Shown one piece after another: positions 45,501-57,719 of a DNA stretch of 64,000 nt (its first letter is position 1; every line of letters begins with the position of its first letter). Source of the DNA: Spongilla lacustris (Eukaryota > Porifera > Demospongiae > Spongillida > Spongillidae); contig OX442422.1 of the NCBI GenBank assembly GCA_949361645.1, forward strand, positions 5,827,642 through 5,891,641. Reading direction: 5' to 3'. Below the pieces are notes generated by a model. That model was not told where the DNA came from. It saw only the letters and a program-made list of their open reading frames with translations, and made no database searches. The position numbers and the translations under genes were made by a program.

Positions 45501-48500
45501 TAATTTCTTTTTGTAAGTAATGTACATTGTACATTGTGTATGTACACAGAGATAAATGGTTTTTTTTTAATTAAGACATCACATTACACAATGCTATCCC
45601 TACAATCACTTCACCCAAGTCCATTCTTGTGCAGTCATACTAATTTCCCGTTCTCTGAACTATAGAGCCAAGATAGTTTTAATCCATTTCAGTACGTCAT
45701 TTGTAAGTTTTTCAAAGCTACATTTTCATTCCTCTTTACAATGTTCTTCTTCCCTCTATGGTTCTACATGAGACATTGCACACAAACCCCAATGGTTAAC
45801 TACACACATGACTAAATGGGTCTACAATCGTTGTGACTTTGGGAGTGGTACACAAAATACTGTATATGCCATTTGTGGGACCAAATTTACATGTACATGG
45901 TACATGTATATGTACATGTATGTAAATGATATTTAAGCTCAGTACTGGCACGCCACACAATACTGCCACTAAAGTGCATCGGAATCGCTGAATAAAACGA
46001 TTGGTCAAAAGCACCAGGGGCATATACAAAATGTTCGTAAAATGGCCGATGGCTGCCCACTAAAATTATGTGCTCTATCCCATATGAAACATGTACATGT
46101 AATTTTACATGTACACATGTACATGATTGCTATTGCTATTTTTATTAATCTGTATATTACTTGTGCTTGTAAATATTTCAGCAAACACATTCTGTGCTGA
46201 GGTTAGCTTTCACAAAACACAGCTCTACCACTTGCTCACAGGTCTACATCCCTCACATTGTTTGGTCCTAAGGGCAGTTACATCCTCTCACTCATACATC
46301 TATTACATGTACATGTATCCATTCCTAATATATGCATACATGTAAGTATATATGTGTTAACAACTTGCCTTATCCTTAATGTTCACATCAATACCAGGAA
46401 AGGAAAGGAGACGTTCCAAACAAGTAGTATGACCTCCATTTGCAGCAAGGTATAATGGAGTATAACCATACTGGAATGAGGTTTTAGTCAACATCATGGC
46501 GAGCACAATAGAAATATGCTAGAACTAAGTCTACCTGAGCTGCTAATGAGGGCTAGAAACTGAAAGCACAATGGACTATATGTTTCCCTGGGTCTTTACA
46601 GTACACTAGCTTATCAGAACCCCCGTTACACATGTATTAGGTTCAATTTAGGATTTGAAGTGTCATGAATATAATTAGCAAAGCACATTGCCGTATTTGG
46701 ATTAGTGTTGTCAAATACCTACAATGCAGTAAAACCGCTGAAGCTTGGAAAGATCAGATAACAGAGGTGATACTCACTTATTCCCACACTTGACTCCTAC
46801 TACTGTTTATTTTGGATCTGATAAGATAAGATTCACTCGGATAAGAGGTTAATTGCATTCTATCTTCATCACGATTGAAGCATAATATTAATTCATAAGC
46901 AGAATCACTAGAACTAAAACAAGCTGTAAAGTTGGATTTGCTTTCATTATTTTCATAGGGGCTGGCTCAAATTTCAATCTTTAGCTAACTTAGTTTTCTT
47001 ACAACCCGATTTAGAAGCCATAAAGTGTGGATCCCCCAGATTAGAACTTGCAATTAGACAATATGATGACAGTGAGTGTCTAGATGGGAGGCTCTTATGG
47101 TTGATCTACATGTATTAATTAGGCAGCTGAACATTTTCATTGTGGCCAGAAAACTCTTCAAAGAGTAAACAGCTTACACACCTAGCACAAACAGGTGCCT
47201 GATACACATGTATGTGTTAGAGTGGCTAGACCCACTATGTTCCCGTGTACTATTCATACAGTACAATATTATTCAATGCACCAACTAACCCAATTCTTTA
47301 CGTTCACATCAATACCAGGTGTGGAAAGGAGATGTTCCTCACAAGTAGAATGACCTTCCCTTGCAGCAAGGTGCAATGGAGTATGACCTTCAGCCTAGAG
47401 ATGCAGTCAACATGGTGGGTACAATGTACACACACACATATACATGTACACATCGTGTTATGGATTTTACACTGAGAAAGGTAAATAACAGTACACGTAA
47501 AAAAACACTGCCACCTATCTATTTGGGATTAGTTTTTATATTTTTCAATCACATAATGAACAATTAAGCTGATGGTACCTCTGTTGTGGTCACAACAGAG
47601 GTACAGCATACATGTACACACATGAATCATACAGAGAGCTGCACCAAAATGTCACATCATACGCATTAGAGGCCTTTGTGGCAGATGCCTCCTCCCTTTA
47701 CATGGTTTGTAGTGCACCGTTCACTCCCCCACCTACCCCCTATCCACCCCCCCATCCACCCCCACCTATCCACCCCCACACTCATGTTCATAAATGAAGT
47801 GCTTTCAGCCTGCGCCTGCACACATGCTTCACTGCATTGTGTTCATTTTGCATGTGCCTATAGGTCATTGCTTATCTAACTACATGTAGCACCAGTTTCA
47901 CATGTTCAATTGCCTCCTGCAATTTTATCAATGTCTTCGATCGTCAAGTAACACTTCCCATTAGTACATGTATCTGCACTTGTGAGAGAAGTTTTCTACG
48001 TCTTTGACACTATACGGCCGTCTTCGCTAGTATACATGTATAAGAATTTCTTAATGCACACGAAAGTAACTACAACTCAGTGATAGAGATCTTTTCAAGA
48101 TAGAACTATCAAATGTATTAACATTTTTTGTTGCCATATTGCAAAAGTAGGGCTGTTCAAAGGTAAGTACGTGCCCCCACCCCATGGTCCATAATATCAA
48201 GCCCCTCCCCCCATGCTACATACATGTATATGGTCTCATGGGATGCATCAAAATAAGGAGATTACAATGGCTCAGTTGGGTCAGCATATCTATGGTTGCC
48301 TGTATACATTGTAGTTCAGTCAAGTATGTACATGGTCATGCCCTTCACAAGAGTATGCTAATATTCCATTACACTTTGTGTTTATGTACAAGTGTACAGC
48401 TGGTGTGATGTCCACCCACACATGAGTGTTACCTGATCAAAGGTGAAGGTAGATGTGTAGCCACACCCTCACACTGGCTACGCCCCCATCGCACGTACAC

Positions 48501-48670
48501 CAAACAGCTTGTCTAATACATGTACATATAGAATCACTATAATATACGTAGCTTACTTCGCTAGCTGAATTTACAGGTACTCCACTGTCGATCAATCTCG
48601 TCACCTCGCGGAAATCACCTCTTAGTACCGCATCTCGAAGCTTCTGTTCTCTAAGTCCAACTGAAATCAT
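39573..48670 (-). CDS. Ankyrin-repeat protein gene, 11 phase 0 exons, 389 aa
   Basis: Minus-strand gene read as exons 48557-48670 (ATG), 47290-47394, 46369-46470, 44992-45093, 44187-44288, 42953-43054, 41789-41893, 41181-41282, 40497-40610, 39762-39866, 39573-39689 (TGA). Every exon is a multiple of three, every intron is in phase 0, and each exon encodes one ankyrin repeat of 33-38 residues (pattern GxTPLHLAAxxGHTxCVxxLL then STPGIDVNxKNK). The first exon has MISVGLREQKLRDAVLRGDF and a divergent first repeat. No membrane span or signal is evident. The product is a solenoid that would bind protein partners; the partner is unknown. Donors are GT except GC (GCAAGT) after exons 3 and 5. The donor after 40497 is weak (GTGATT). 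Introns share similar segments, so exons arose by unit duplication. A decayed duplicate lies at 24-33 kb. More exons 5' of 48670 cannot be excluded. Confidence 0.8.
40205..40315. repeat. GTGTAGGTGTATGTGTTA minisatellite in an ankyrin intron
   Basis: Degenerate tandem units of GTGTAGGTGTATGTGTT(A/T), about six copies; absent from the matching place in the left copy near 24.6 kb. Confidence 0.85.
43356..44072. mobile_element. AT-rich inverted-repeat element in an ankyrin intron (right copy)
   Basis: Begins CAGAGGGTGTTCCACAATC and ends GATTGTGTAACACCCTG, with inner TTAATTAAC / AATTAACTG similarity. Mirror partner of 30471-31167. Confidence 0.7.
45371..45407. repeat. G-rich (GGGTGGGGG)n tract in an intron
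   Basis: GGGCGGGTGGGGGGGTGGGG and a following G-run on the plus strand could form a G-quadruplex. A C-rich analogue (CCCCCACCTACCCCC) lies at about 47725-47780 in another intron. Confidence 0.8.
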
Positions 48671-49609
48671 ACGAGAGACTTTACGTAGAGTGATAGTACA
48701 AGTGTCTATACATGAGCATGACAGCTTCGGGGCGAGGGGGAGGGGCCCGAAGTGTGACTCTTAAAATGACTTAGTCAAGAGATATATTCCCCACTTGTCC
48801 ATTAACCTCATATCATACCAACTTCTGACTCCTTCGGCTTCGCGCGACCAAACATTACTAGTTGGGCGTAGCCTGACACGCAATGCAGTAACTTCCCCAG
48901 ACCAATGATTATCGCTTTTATTAAATCGTTACGTCATATGGGTCTGGTCTGGGGACTAAGCGCAATGGCCACAATCTACTTCTCATGGTCCCTAGTCCAT
49001 TGTAGCTTGCGAGGCTACAGATTTATACATAATCTTTGCTACAATGTCCGATCTACAACTACAAATCAGATTGCGCGAGGGACATTTTTCTTAACGTACC
49101 TTAATTGTTAATCTGGTTTGACGGAGCCACACCCTAGCGCGGGGGGGTTGGCTTCATCAAACTAAGTAGCACGTCCTATCGATCCTATATATTGCTCGGA
49201 TTCGGTGGACCGGTGGTCAGCTATATATAGACTCGTCACCAGACTAACGCGCGTGATGTAAAAATTATCGCTAAATATATTACATCGACAGGTTATACGG
49301 CAATATAAATAATCATATCGTGTAGGATAGTAATTCCCATTTATGAATATTAGTTGCCTGTACAATCTGAGAGACTGTAGTACTGTGGGTACTACCGACA
49401 GTAAACTCGGTAAACAAGTTTGTGTTTACCGGATAACTTTAGCTTTTACTCACCGTAATCCTACAACGTTCGCGTTGTGCATTCAACATTTGTTTTTACA
49501 CGTGGCATTGCCTAAAAATTCCATATGCTACCAACTTTCTAATAAAGAATGATTCTATTTACTTGCTTCATTGCTACATGCTATTTATCATTACTGGATG
49601 CAAAAAGAC
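48671..49609. repeat. Upstream region with TAGTCT-family hairpin (48893-48958) and repeat 49155-49250
   Basis: TCCCCAGACC at 48894 and GGTCTGGTCTGGGGAC near 48940-48957 are inverted. The centre (AATGATTATC, CGTTACGTCATATGGG) resembles the hairpin at 53585-53666. 49158-49245 matches 17757-17850. The ankyrin gene's promoter should lie in 48671-48890, but no TATA or initiator can be assigned. Confidence 0.6.
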
Positions 49610-50790
49610 AAGGAACCCCAATATGCCACAGTAGATGAAAGAATACACCCACTGCTGTGCTACAAAATGGCACCATAACATCACCGCTGCATTGTATTAG
49701 GACTGGAGAAGTCATTCTTGATGTTAGAATGGATGTCTGTGCATGCATTTAATTTTAGTGTAAGGAAGTAGAGAGGAGGGAAAGAGAGTTTTAGAGTAAC
49801 ACCTGCCATGGATGCTAAATAAAGTAGTCCATAAGCAATGCTATACTTAGTAGTATCAACTTTTTTCCTGAAGACAAAAGCAAGAAAATTTCTTGACGTG
49901 ACAGCAGCAGGTGAACCTTTTCCTTCATTACAATTGATTGCTCTGTAAATTAAAGTGATTTGTGTTATCTCAACTTGTAAAGAGTGTGTTTTGTTTCATG
50001 CTCTGGCAGCAGTGTATCATTGCAAACTGTTGTATAAATTTTCTTTTTTTCATAATACATGTAATTCATCAGCATGAAAATGCCAACACATCATGCTATG
50101 GAAATGTAGTTGACATAGCTATGCATGCCCTCACATAATAAATACTTGGGTGGTAAGTGTTGTTTATTCTCTTGTGTAGAGTGGAATGCATATGTACATG
50201 TTATGTGTAACATTACTACAGCAAACATGTACAATGGCTTTTACACCACATCCTTATGTACTACTGTGGTGGTACACATGTAGTTAAAACAAAGCAAAGC
50301 AACTACATGTAAGGGTGCAAAATATCGCATATCAGTATTATTTTAGGGAAAGCTATTGCCTTTATACATGTAGTTACCTATACCAGGCACATTTTTGCAA
50401 TTTCTGTTCAGACAAACATCTCACCAGCCATTGTGCACTTAAGTAACTGCAAAAGTGGCAATGTAATATCTTGTCATATGCACACCACAGTATTACTGAC
50501 CAATGGGCGACTACATGTGTATGTAACAGTTTGTTTTGTGAATGTACATGCCGGCACATGTATGTTGATGTGTTTCAATGAACTATTAGTTTGGTAGAGT
50601 CAGCTGGATTACCCTAAATGTACTGCAGGGATGAAGGTTGGTTTGGTCACTTTCATGTTCCACTGAAGAATGCGGGGTTGTGAACAAGTGGGATTATATT
50701 TTTTTTGTTGAAAGTGTGGCTAACGGTCATAATGCAGCCACTGGAGCAATGAACTTAGTTACCAAACAGAAATATAGGTCTTCTTAAGTA
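49610..50790. repeat. Low-copy segmental repeat, copy 2 (partner 18656-20180)
   Basis: Direct-orientation copy with indels relative to 18656-20180. Shared words include AATACACCCACTGCTGTGCT and GACAAACATCTCACCAGCCA. No gene recognised. Confidence 0.75.
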
Positions 50791-52068
50791 ATGAAACTGC
50801 TAAACATATATAAGTGTTCAAATCAATCTGAATAACTAATTAACCACAAGTGACAGGTCAGATTAAAGGGCCGGGCTGTCTTGACTTTGAGTATGTAAAG
50901 AATTCCTTCGAAAAATGTCTTGAGTGATTTAAAGATCTGGGCGTGTAAGTATATAATCTCTCATCACTGTTTTCTCTGGACATTGGAGGTGGTAGGTTGC
51001 AAATGAGTATGACAATAACATTGAACATAGTGAATCATGCTATTGATACAATGTATATAACTTAGGGATGTGAGCTGAGCTGCTGGGTGTAGACTCCTGA
51101 TTCATTGTGTGTTATTCACATGTATGCATGTGCAGGTGCATTCACTTTTTCTCTGCAAGAGAAGGTCATACTGCTTGTAATCATGTGGAACATTTCAACA
51201 AGTTTCCACTCCAGATGTTCAGTTTGAACTGTTTGCCTTACTCGTTGGTAATGAATAGAAGATATTTGACCTTACACCAATGTATAACTTACGGCATTGA
51301 TTGACAACATGTACACAGATGTATGTTTCAATCCAATTGTTTTGCACAGATGGAGAGCTGAGGAGGGAGAGAGAGAGGGAGGGTCAGAGAGAGAGAGAGA
51401 GGGGGGGGGGGAGAGATGCAATTCCTATTGTCCATATGCATGACTCCCATGCAGGGGATAAGGGGATATAAGGATTGTTAAACTTTGCTGTAAACATTAT
51501 AATATCTTTGTACTTGTGTGAAGCACCTCCTACTTTACCCTGGCCTGGGATCGATGTGGGATTTAATGTGTTCTTTTGCAGTGTTATTTTCAGTATTGAA
51601 TATTTAAACAATTTTTCTAGCGGTGTTAATTGTTGATAACTGGCTGTTTTTTTTTATAAGGTTGCACAATCGTTATAGATAGCATTTCTCGTTTCTACAT
51701 GAACATCTTATATTTCACTCTGTCATTTAAGTTCTATGAGGTTTGGGATTCTGAAATTTCACAGAGAGTACCTGTTGCTGTTTGGCCATTCCTTCTACTT
51801 TAGTAGAAAGGGAGTTACTAGATCTTCAGGGACCTTGATACACGTACAGCCACCTAATTCAAATTGAGTTATTTAACCCATGAAGTAACAATTTGATTAT
51901 CAAAATTGACTTAATGCCATTATTGATACATATGTACATATAAATAGACGATGTACAGGGGTATTCTGCTGTTAGAAAAATCAAAATACAATTAGCCTGA
52001 TGGGTATCTTTAAACATTCAGTACGCGACATAAACTGCACAACACGGACTGCCAACATGTTTTCCCTA
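50791..52068 (+). other. Mostly non-coding; ankyrin exon remnant at about 51155-51215 and a GA-rich tract
   Basis: At 51155 the plus strand reads SAREGHTACNHVEHFNKFPL, which resembles AAREGHTAC-VERLLSTPG with a two-codon insertion; there is no splice context. A (GA)n/G-rich stretch lies at 51361-51415. From about 51950 the 38.3-kb repeat begins. Confidence 0.4.
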
Positions 52069-52077
52069 TATTTAGAT

Positions 52078-52833
52078 TAGTCTCGTACCCAGACCCTCAA
52101 ACCGCAGCTGCGGATGGATTACATCACTGCTACGCAGAAAGAGGGTCTGGTTACTTTTTTGTGACCAGTGCTAGTGGGCGGTCCTTAATTAAATTTACTC
52201 ATTAGTCACCACTTTCTTGAGGTTCTGCGAACGAAATGGAAGAATTGTGTGTAATGTGCGCCAATGAAGCACAGATAAATATTGCACAGTACTTCAGCAG
52301 GATATATTCCTCCTCACTTTCACTCCCTTGTCAGATATAGCCTCACTCCCAGAAGCCACAACCACTCCCTTGTCAGACTCGGTCTAGTACTTCGGCATTG
52401 GATGTCACTTCCCCAACGTACACTGCCATTGCTCCCTTCTTAGTGAGCGCATCAACCTGGTTCTTCTTCAATGCCCTTAGGGGACTAGCAACTACCAAGA
52501 TCGATCCACTCCTCCCCCTTCACCTGTCAAAAGTTGCGGGCAAAAGCCAGTAGCAACGACTTTCCCGACCCATTCGGAAGACTGACAAACACACCCTCAG
52601 ATTCTTCATGAAACTTTCTATAACCAAGTGTTGCTCTGGAGTAACGCTTTGAGTTCCTGAGCAGCTAAACATATTATGTCGACATCCATGTTGAGCACGT
52701 GACTTTCATGTATGAAATGCAAATCACCGCATGCCTGCAATTTGATTGTACCGTTGAAATTCCAATGGCGGGACCACCCACTGGTCACAAAAACCATCCA
52801 CAGCTGCGGTTTGAGGGTCTGGGTATGAGACTG
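52078..52833. mobile_element. 756-bp TAGTCT-family inverted-repeat transposon carrying a helicase fragment
   Basis: Left end TAGTCTCGTACCCAGACCCT then CAAACCGCAGCTGCGG. The right end is its inverse with three differences in 36 bases. The 9-bp TATTTAGAT flanks both sides (52069-52077 and 52834-52842). It splits a repeat that is uninterrupted at 38.5 kb. No transposase is seen, so it is non-autonomous. A 9-bp duplication is typical of Mutator-like elements, but the superfamily is not proven. Confidence 0.88.
52420..52690 (-). pseudogene. RecQ-type DNA helicase fragment inside the transposon
   Basis: Minus strand from ATG at 52690: MDVDIICLAAQELKALL and a stop. In the next frame EGVFVSLPNGSGKSLLLAFA holds a Walker A motif (GSGKS at 52557-52571). 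After another shift, SILVVASPLRALKKNQVDAL then TKKGAMAVYVGE is motif Ia of RecQ-family helicases. In RecQ these bind ATP and DNA. Only the N-terminal third of a helicase core is present, with shifts, so it is not functional. It looks like a captured gene piece. Confidence 0.8.
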
Positions 52834-53584
52834 TATTTAGATGAAGTGGACCATATAGAAAAACTGAGTTCAGGTTGCTCAAATGGTTCATGAATGCCTG
52901 GAAGAGCAGTTTGGTACAGATCGCGTCATCTTTAGCTGTGTACCAACTGTCTTGTACATTGTGTACATGTCAGTACACCTGCTTATTTATCAAAAGTGGT
53001 GATAAACATGCATTTGCCAACCTTTTACATACATGTGTGTGTACAGCTGGGCAAATGCACACATAAAACTCATCCTGATACATGTATGTATAGCTTCACA
53101 TACATGTACATGTAATGATGCAGAAGGTACATGCACATGTATGTGCTGTAATGTGCTATTGAAATCTTTTTAAAAAGGAAAACAAATAGTGATACCACAC
53201 CACATTACATTGCAATCATTGACAATTTAGTTATTACTTCCTGGCGGATTGATTGTTAACAGCTGTTTTCATCGGCACTTTTTGGAATTGTGGCAATCAG
53301 GGAGTAGCAAGTAGAGTGGATGAATACACATATGTAAGCATCAAAAGCAGTTGTATACATTTCATTTTTAAAATGGTACCAAAATGATTATTTGCAAAAC
53401 CCAATTGAGTATGGTATTTGCACATGTCAGTTATCTGTTAATTCATGTGGTTATGCAAAAAAAAGGTAACATCTTGTGCAGGTTTTGCGATTGTTGCTGA
53501 GGAGATACATGTGCATGTACATGAAGAGTTTGATGTTACCTGACTGCACAGTTGGAATTTACACATACGATCATCTCACTGTGC

Positions 53585-53666
53585 TAGTCTTGTACCCAGA
53601 CCCAAATGTACGTAACAATGATTATCACTTAAATGTTACGTACATTTGGGTCTGGGAACGAGACTA
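53585..53666. mobile_element. 82-bp TAGTCT-family hairpin MITE
   Basis: TAGTCTTGTACCCAGACCCA and TGGGTCTGGGAACGAGACTA, with inner AATGTACGTAAC / GTTACGTACATT, form an almost complete hairpin. No clear target duplication. Confidence 0.8.
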
Positions 53667-53876
53667 GCTATCTCCTGCCTCTGTCAAACAAATGTTTGTA
53701 TAATAGAGTATGATTATTCAGATTTTTGACAGTCTGTGTGAATGGACTCTTAGTGCAAGTGAGAATACGAGAAAGATATTAAAAGTGTGTGTAACCCATT
53801 GAAGGAGAGCAGCTAGGATATAATAAGTTGTATTGAATTTCAAATGGCATAATTCAGTTACCTTTTGTCTGTAAAG

Positions 53877-54075
53877 GGCTACTCTTGAAAGCAACTACTC
53901 CTGGCTAAATGAGAACATTATCAATGCTACTCAAAGCCTTCTGCAAAGCAGATATGGTACTCCAGGTCTTCAGAGCACACTGGTATATTGTAGGCAATGA
54001 AGGATTTGCTCAAGCACTGCATTCTGATGGAAACCATATACATGTAGGTTTATCATCTCTACTATTCCTTTCCTT
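53877..54075 (+). pseudogene. Ulp1-like fragment, copy 3
   Basis: LESNYSWLNENIINATQSLL then YGTPGLQSTLVYC, closely matching 38793-38980. It is followed by a divergent tail and no PHD-like part. Confidence 0.5.
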
Positions 54076-55679
54076 GCACCCCTCCACAAAGCCTGGGCAT
54101 CCCTACTATGCTTCTCCATGGTAATTGGAGGCTTCAATCATCCTTTCATGGCCCTCAGGGCTGCAGCCATGAGGGAGTTGTTACCACCAACTGAACTGGG
54201 GTTTCCCCATCGTCAAGTGGTGCAGCAGGCTTGGGAACTCTGATTAACATGTTTGTCAGGTGCTTGGAGACTGGCTGCCATTGTTTTCAGTCTTGTCCCC
54301 TGCAGTCTTGTGCCCTGCCCTCTTGTCCTATCAAGTGAAAGCACATCGCGAAAGGAATAGTAAGTTATTTATGGTACAGTACCAAAGTGTTCCAAATCGT
54401 ACGGTTGTTATTTTACCTACCACTGCAATCTAAAGGGTAAAGTGATAGTGAAGTAAGGAAGGTGCCTGGTGAGGAGGGAAGATGGGAGTGGTGTTAGGTG
54501 TAAGCGTGGGTGTGGCACAAGGGGTGAACATGCTTGTAATGCAAGGGGTGAACATGGTTCTGACGCAAGGGTGGAACATGGCTGTGGCACAAGGGGGGAA
54601 CATGGTTATGGTGTAAGGAGGTAACATGGGTGTGATGTAAGGAGGGATGATGGGTGTTATGATGTAAGAAGGGAACATGGATGTGATGCGAGGTACTAGG
54701 CCCATCACACTGAATTGTTCTTGCAATAAACTTTCTCACTTCTGCAGCATCATGAGGTTTCCCACTTCCACATTGATGCACGGGACTTCAGCATGCTGCT
54801 GATAACTGGTCAGCACAAAGATTTGTTTGCTCTGCAATGCCTGACAGCATTTCATCATTGATCAACGTTGAGCTTGAAGAAGTCAAGCACAGAACAGTGC
54901 ATGCAGGCCCTTGTGATGTATCATATGATGTGGGATGTATCATATGATGTGGGCACAGAACAGTGCATGCAGGCCCTTGTGGTATATCATATAATGATGT
55001 GGTTATGTGGGTTAGAGTTGTAGGTGGGTGTAACTGTGTGGTGGGTGTGGGCTGGAGTCTGGTCATCGAAAATGGCAGAGACGCAGGTCTCCATCTTCAG
55101 TTCATTGTTGCTCAACTCTTCGTCATTCAATAGGGTCGTTGAGCATACTAATTACATCCGCTACAGAGCTCGCATAGCCATCTACTCATTCCATGGGCCA
55201 ACGAACTGTGCACTGCTGCATGTGCAGATGATCACATTCTCATTCTATCGACCTCAGTATTCGCCTCTGAGACAGGTGGCATCATCAGTAATTGTACAGT
55301 AACGTCTTCGTCTAGCTGTTCTCTGGACCTCCCCTACAACTCTGATTACTCTAGATTACTCAAATCTGTTTGTGACCACTCCTCCCTCTGATGGTGACTG
55401 GAGTCCACATTCAGATATCACTTGCACGACCTCCTGTGCAGCACGGGGTTGGGTCTATGCTGTCACTGAATGTAGCATGTTGATAATCTATGCGGTCATT
55501 TTCGCATTATATGGGAGATGCATCGCCTACGTCAGGTGCCAATTACAAGACGAACACGAGTATGCACCAGATGTGTCCCAAAAGTCCCATTGCATACCAT
55601 GGCAATGGAGAACAGCATGCCGGCCGCGGGGGCTGATGAGATGTACCATTACACAAAAAGGATCATGCAACATCCATTG
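54076..55679. other. No gene recognised; short repeats
   Basis: 54225-54345 repeats 35330-35515. 54500-54690 is a degenerate tandem repeat (AAGGGGTGAACATGGTT(G/C)TG type, about 27-30 bp units). An ATGCAGGCCCTTGTG(A/G)T(A/G)TA unit occurs twice at 54900-54985. The long frames across these are repeat translations. A 92-codon plus frame at 55024-55302 shows no domain. Confidence 0.55.
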
Positions 55680-56020
55680 GGTCCAAAGACACACCACAGA
55701 CTGGTGTTCTTACTGCACCTCCACCCCCTGACTACACACATGGTGTCCTTGCTTCACCCGCACCCGATGAATTGTTGCACAAAGATATTCCCCCTGAATA
55801 CAAGGACGAAGCTCCTCCATGCAGCTTACTAGCAGAAATACCTTCAACTATTTGGACTATAGAAATATAGTTGACATAGCGATGCACACCCTCACAATAG
55901 ACATAATATAATGTTGCTCTCAAGTCAGTTGTGCCGGTGTCAGAGGCATAAATGATTCCCAGGCATAAATGACTCCCCCGGTCATTTACGCCTAAGGTGT
56001 AAATGACTCTTCCTAGGCTC
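55680..56020. repeat. Third partial copy of the 18.7/49.6-kb repeat, and first block of the GACT(C/T)-AGGCATAAATGA repeat
   Basis: TTGGGTCCAAAGACACACCA and CTTCAACTATTTGGACTATA parallel 19350-19530. At 55945-56015 degenerate units of AGGCATAAATGACTC appear, related to the larger block at 57720-58045. Confidence 0.6.
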
Positions 56021-56085
56021 CCTATGTGAATTCCATAAGCCACGTGTACCTGTTGAAGTGAGAAAGCCCGCTCGCATGGATATCA

Positions 56086-57080
56086 GTGTTGGGATTACTG
56101 TGTAAGAATCAATATCCTAAGGGCATTTTGAAGGGAGATAAGGCCAATCTAAGGCGTGCATGCAAAAACTTCAAGCCTGAAGTTCAACTGTGGAGTGCTC
56201 TATTTCAAAGAAATGAGAAGGTGAGGAGGATGGGCGGAAGATTTGTTTTAGAACCAAAAAAAAAGATGCATTCTCGAGTCATGTCATGCTGGGATTGAAA
56301 AGTATAATTTATTCTGTATGCCTGTATGTGTACACGTGTAGGAAGCAACTTAGGCAGTGATAAAATCATTCAAAAAATATGATAATCCAGTTGTTTCTTC
56401 TGGAAAAACAAATGACGATATTAGAATATTTGTACAACACTGTGACAAGGGCCAGAGAACTAATGCTAAGTCCAATGCTAAGCTGCATCCTATTGTTCCA
56501 ATGCCAAATGTTTGGCACCTGGTTTGTTCACTTCATGTGGAGGTAAATGTATAATATAAATCTCAACACATATTCTACCAATACGTTGGTATAAACATGT
56601 ACCTCATTGGTCTTTTGCCCACTACCTCAAAGGGTACTGAGTACATCTGGTCACTTTAATAGATTATTTTCAGCAAGTGGCCTGAAGCAGCACCACTGAA
56701 GGATAAGACTGCAGCAAGTGTAGCACTCTTCTTATTTGAAACGTTTGCAGGTATGTGAATGATTTGGGAAAATAGTATATGGAAGATTGCATGCATCATG
56801 TACTAGGTTTGGGTTCTATGAAGTTATTATTTCAGACCAAGGCAGAGAATCTGTTCATAAAATTAAAGAGGAGCTCTTTTATCTAACTCAGTCACACCCA
56901 TCATAACATTTCTTCAGCATACCACCCTTTGACAAATGGCTTAACTGAAGCAAGTCTTATTAAAGTTGTGAACAGCAGCCAAGACGGCTGGGATGAACAT
57001 CTCTCAGCTGTCCTATTTGCTTATCAAACCGGTGTACAATAGGCCACAAAGCTTACTCCTTTTGAAATCATATCCTTTGG
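56086..57080 (+). pseudogene. Gypsy-type integrase relic, possibly with introns
   Basis: Plus strand. QYPKGILKGDKANLRRACKN (about 56107-56166) resembles the region before an integrase zinc site. FVQHCDKGQRTN then KLHPIVPMPNVWHLVC (56430-56530) is the zinc site end and linker, with the second Cys of the site changed to Gly. FSKWPEAAPLKDKTAASVAL (56668-56730) is in the catalytic core. VIISDQGRE near 56825 holds the second Asp. SSAYHPLTNGLTEASLIKVV and SSQDGWDEHLSAVLFAY (56916-57030) follow. GTATGT after FETFAG and an acceptor-like TAG before GFYEVII suggest an intron or a small insertion. Probably a decayed element; a domesticated gene is less likely. Confidence 0.65.
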
Positions 57081-57089
57081 CCTTACCTT

Positions 57090-57265
57090 TGCAGCCTGAA
57101 CTACATAGCCTTGCACTACCGTCACTACCCCATCACCACCCCATCACTACCTATCACCACCCCATCACTATCACTACCCCATTACTATCCTTCCATGACC
57201 ATCATATCACATTTTACCAACGATCATTTGCCCTTACCTTCGAAGCCTTAACTACATAGCATCAC
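57090..57265. repeat. CATCAC(TACC/CACCC) simple tandem repeat
   Basis: Degenerate units ATCACTACCC, ATCACCACCC, flanked by two CCTTACCTT(T/C)G(C/A)AGCC-AACTACATAGC copies about 155 bp apart. Confidence 0.8.
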
Positions 57266-57719
57266 CACCCAAATGCAGGTACGTTACTTTTGTTTCATGA
57301 GCTACCATTTGCTTTTATACAGAAGAAGCCACCCAAAGCAATGTTCTAACTGCTAGAGCAATGCCTGTTCAACAAACACAAATAATATCACAGTCTGTTT
57401 GCTACTTATACAGATTAACAATTTATGCACAACCATGATGCAGGAACACTTTTTTGCTGAATGTTCATGCAGCGGAAATGGTACCACTGTTGGCATTGAT
57501 CGTATCCTGAAACGCTCGGTTTAGTTCCTCTTTACTGTAAAGGTTCTGTGGAGTGAAGAAAATGATTCTTGACAATTCTGCTCAAAACAGTGCACCAAAT
57601 GTACTTTTTTCAAATGTCACCTCCCCTAAATTTTCCCAGTAAGCAAAAGCAATGGCAATTAACCCACAGTTCACTCCTCTAGTTTACAGTTAGTGTTCAC
57701 ACACATAAATACCATTTAT

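Noticed and set aside
54430..54781. Minus-strand His/Pro/Thr-rich frames (HVPPL.H type)
   Set aside because: They are translations of a 27-30 bp degenerate tandem repeat.
55024..55302. 92-codon plus-strand frame as a gene
   Set aside because: No domain, no splice context, and bordered by repeats.
57110..57260. CRISPR-like or satellite array
   Set aside because: Units are short simple repeats without spacers, and the genome is eukaryotic.
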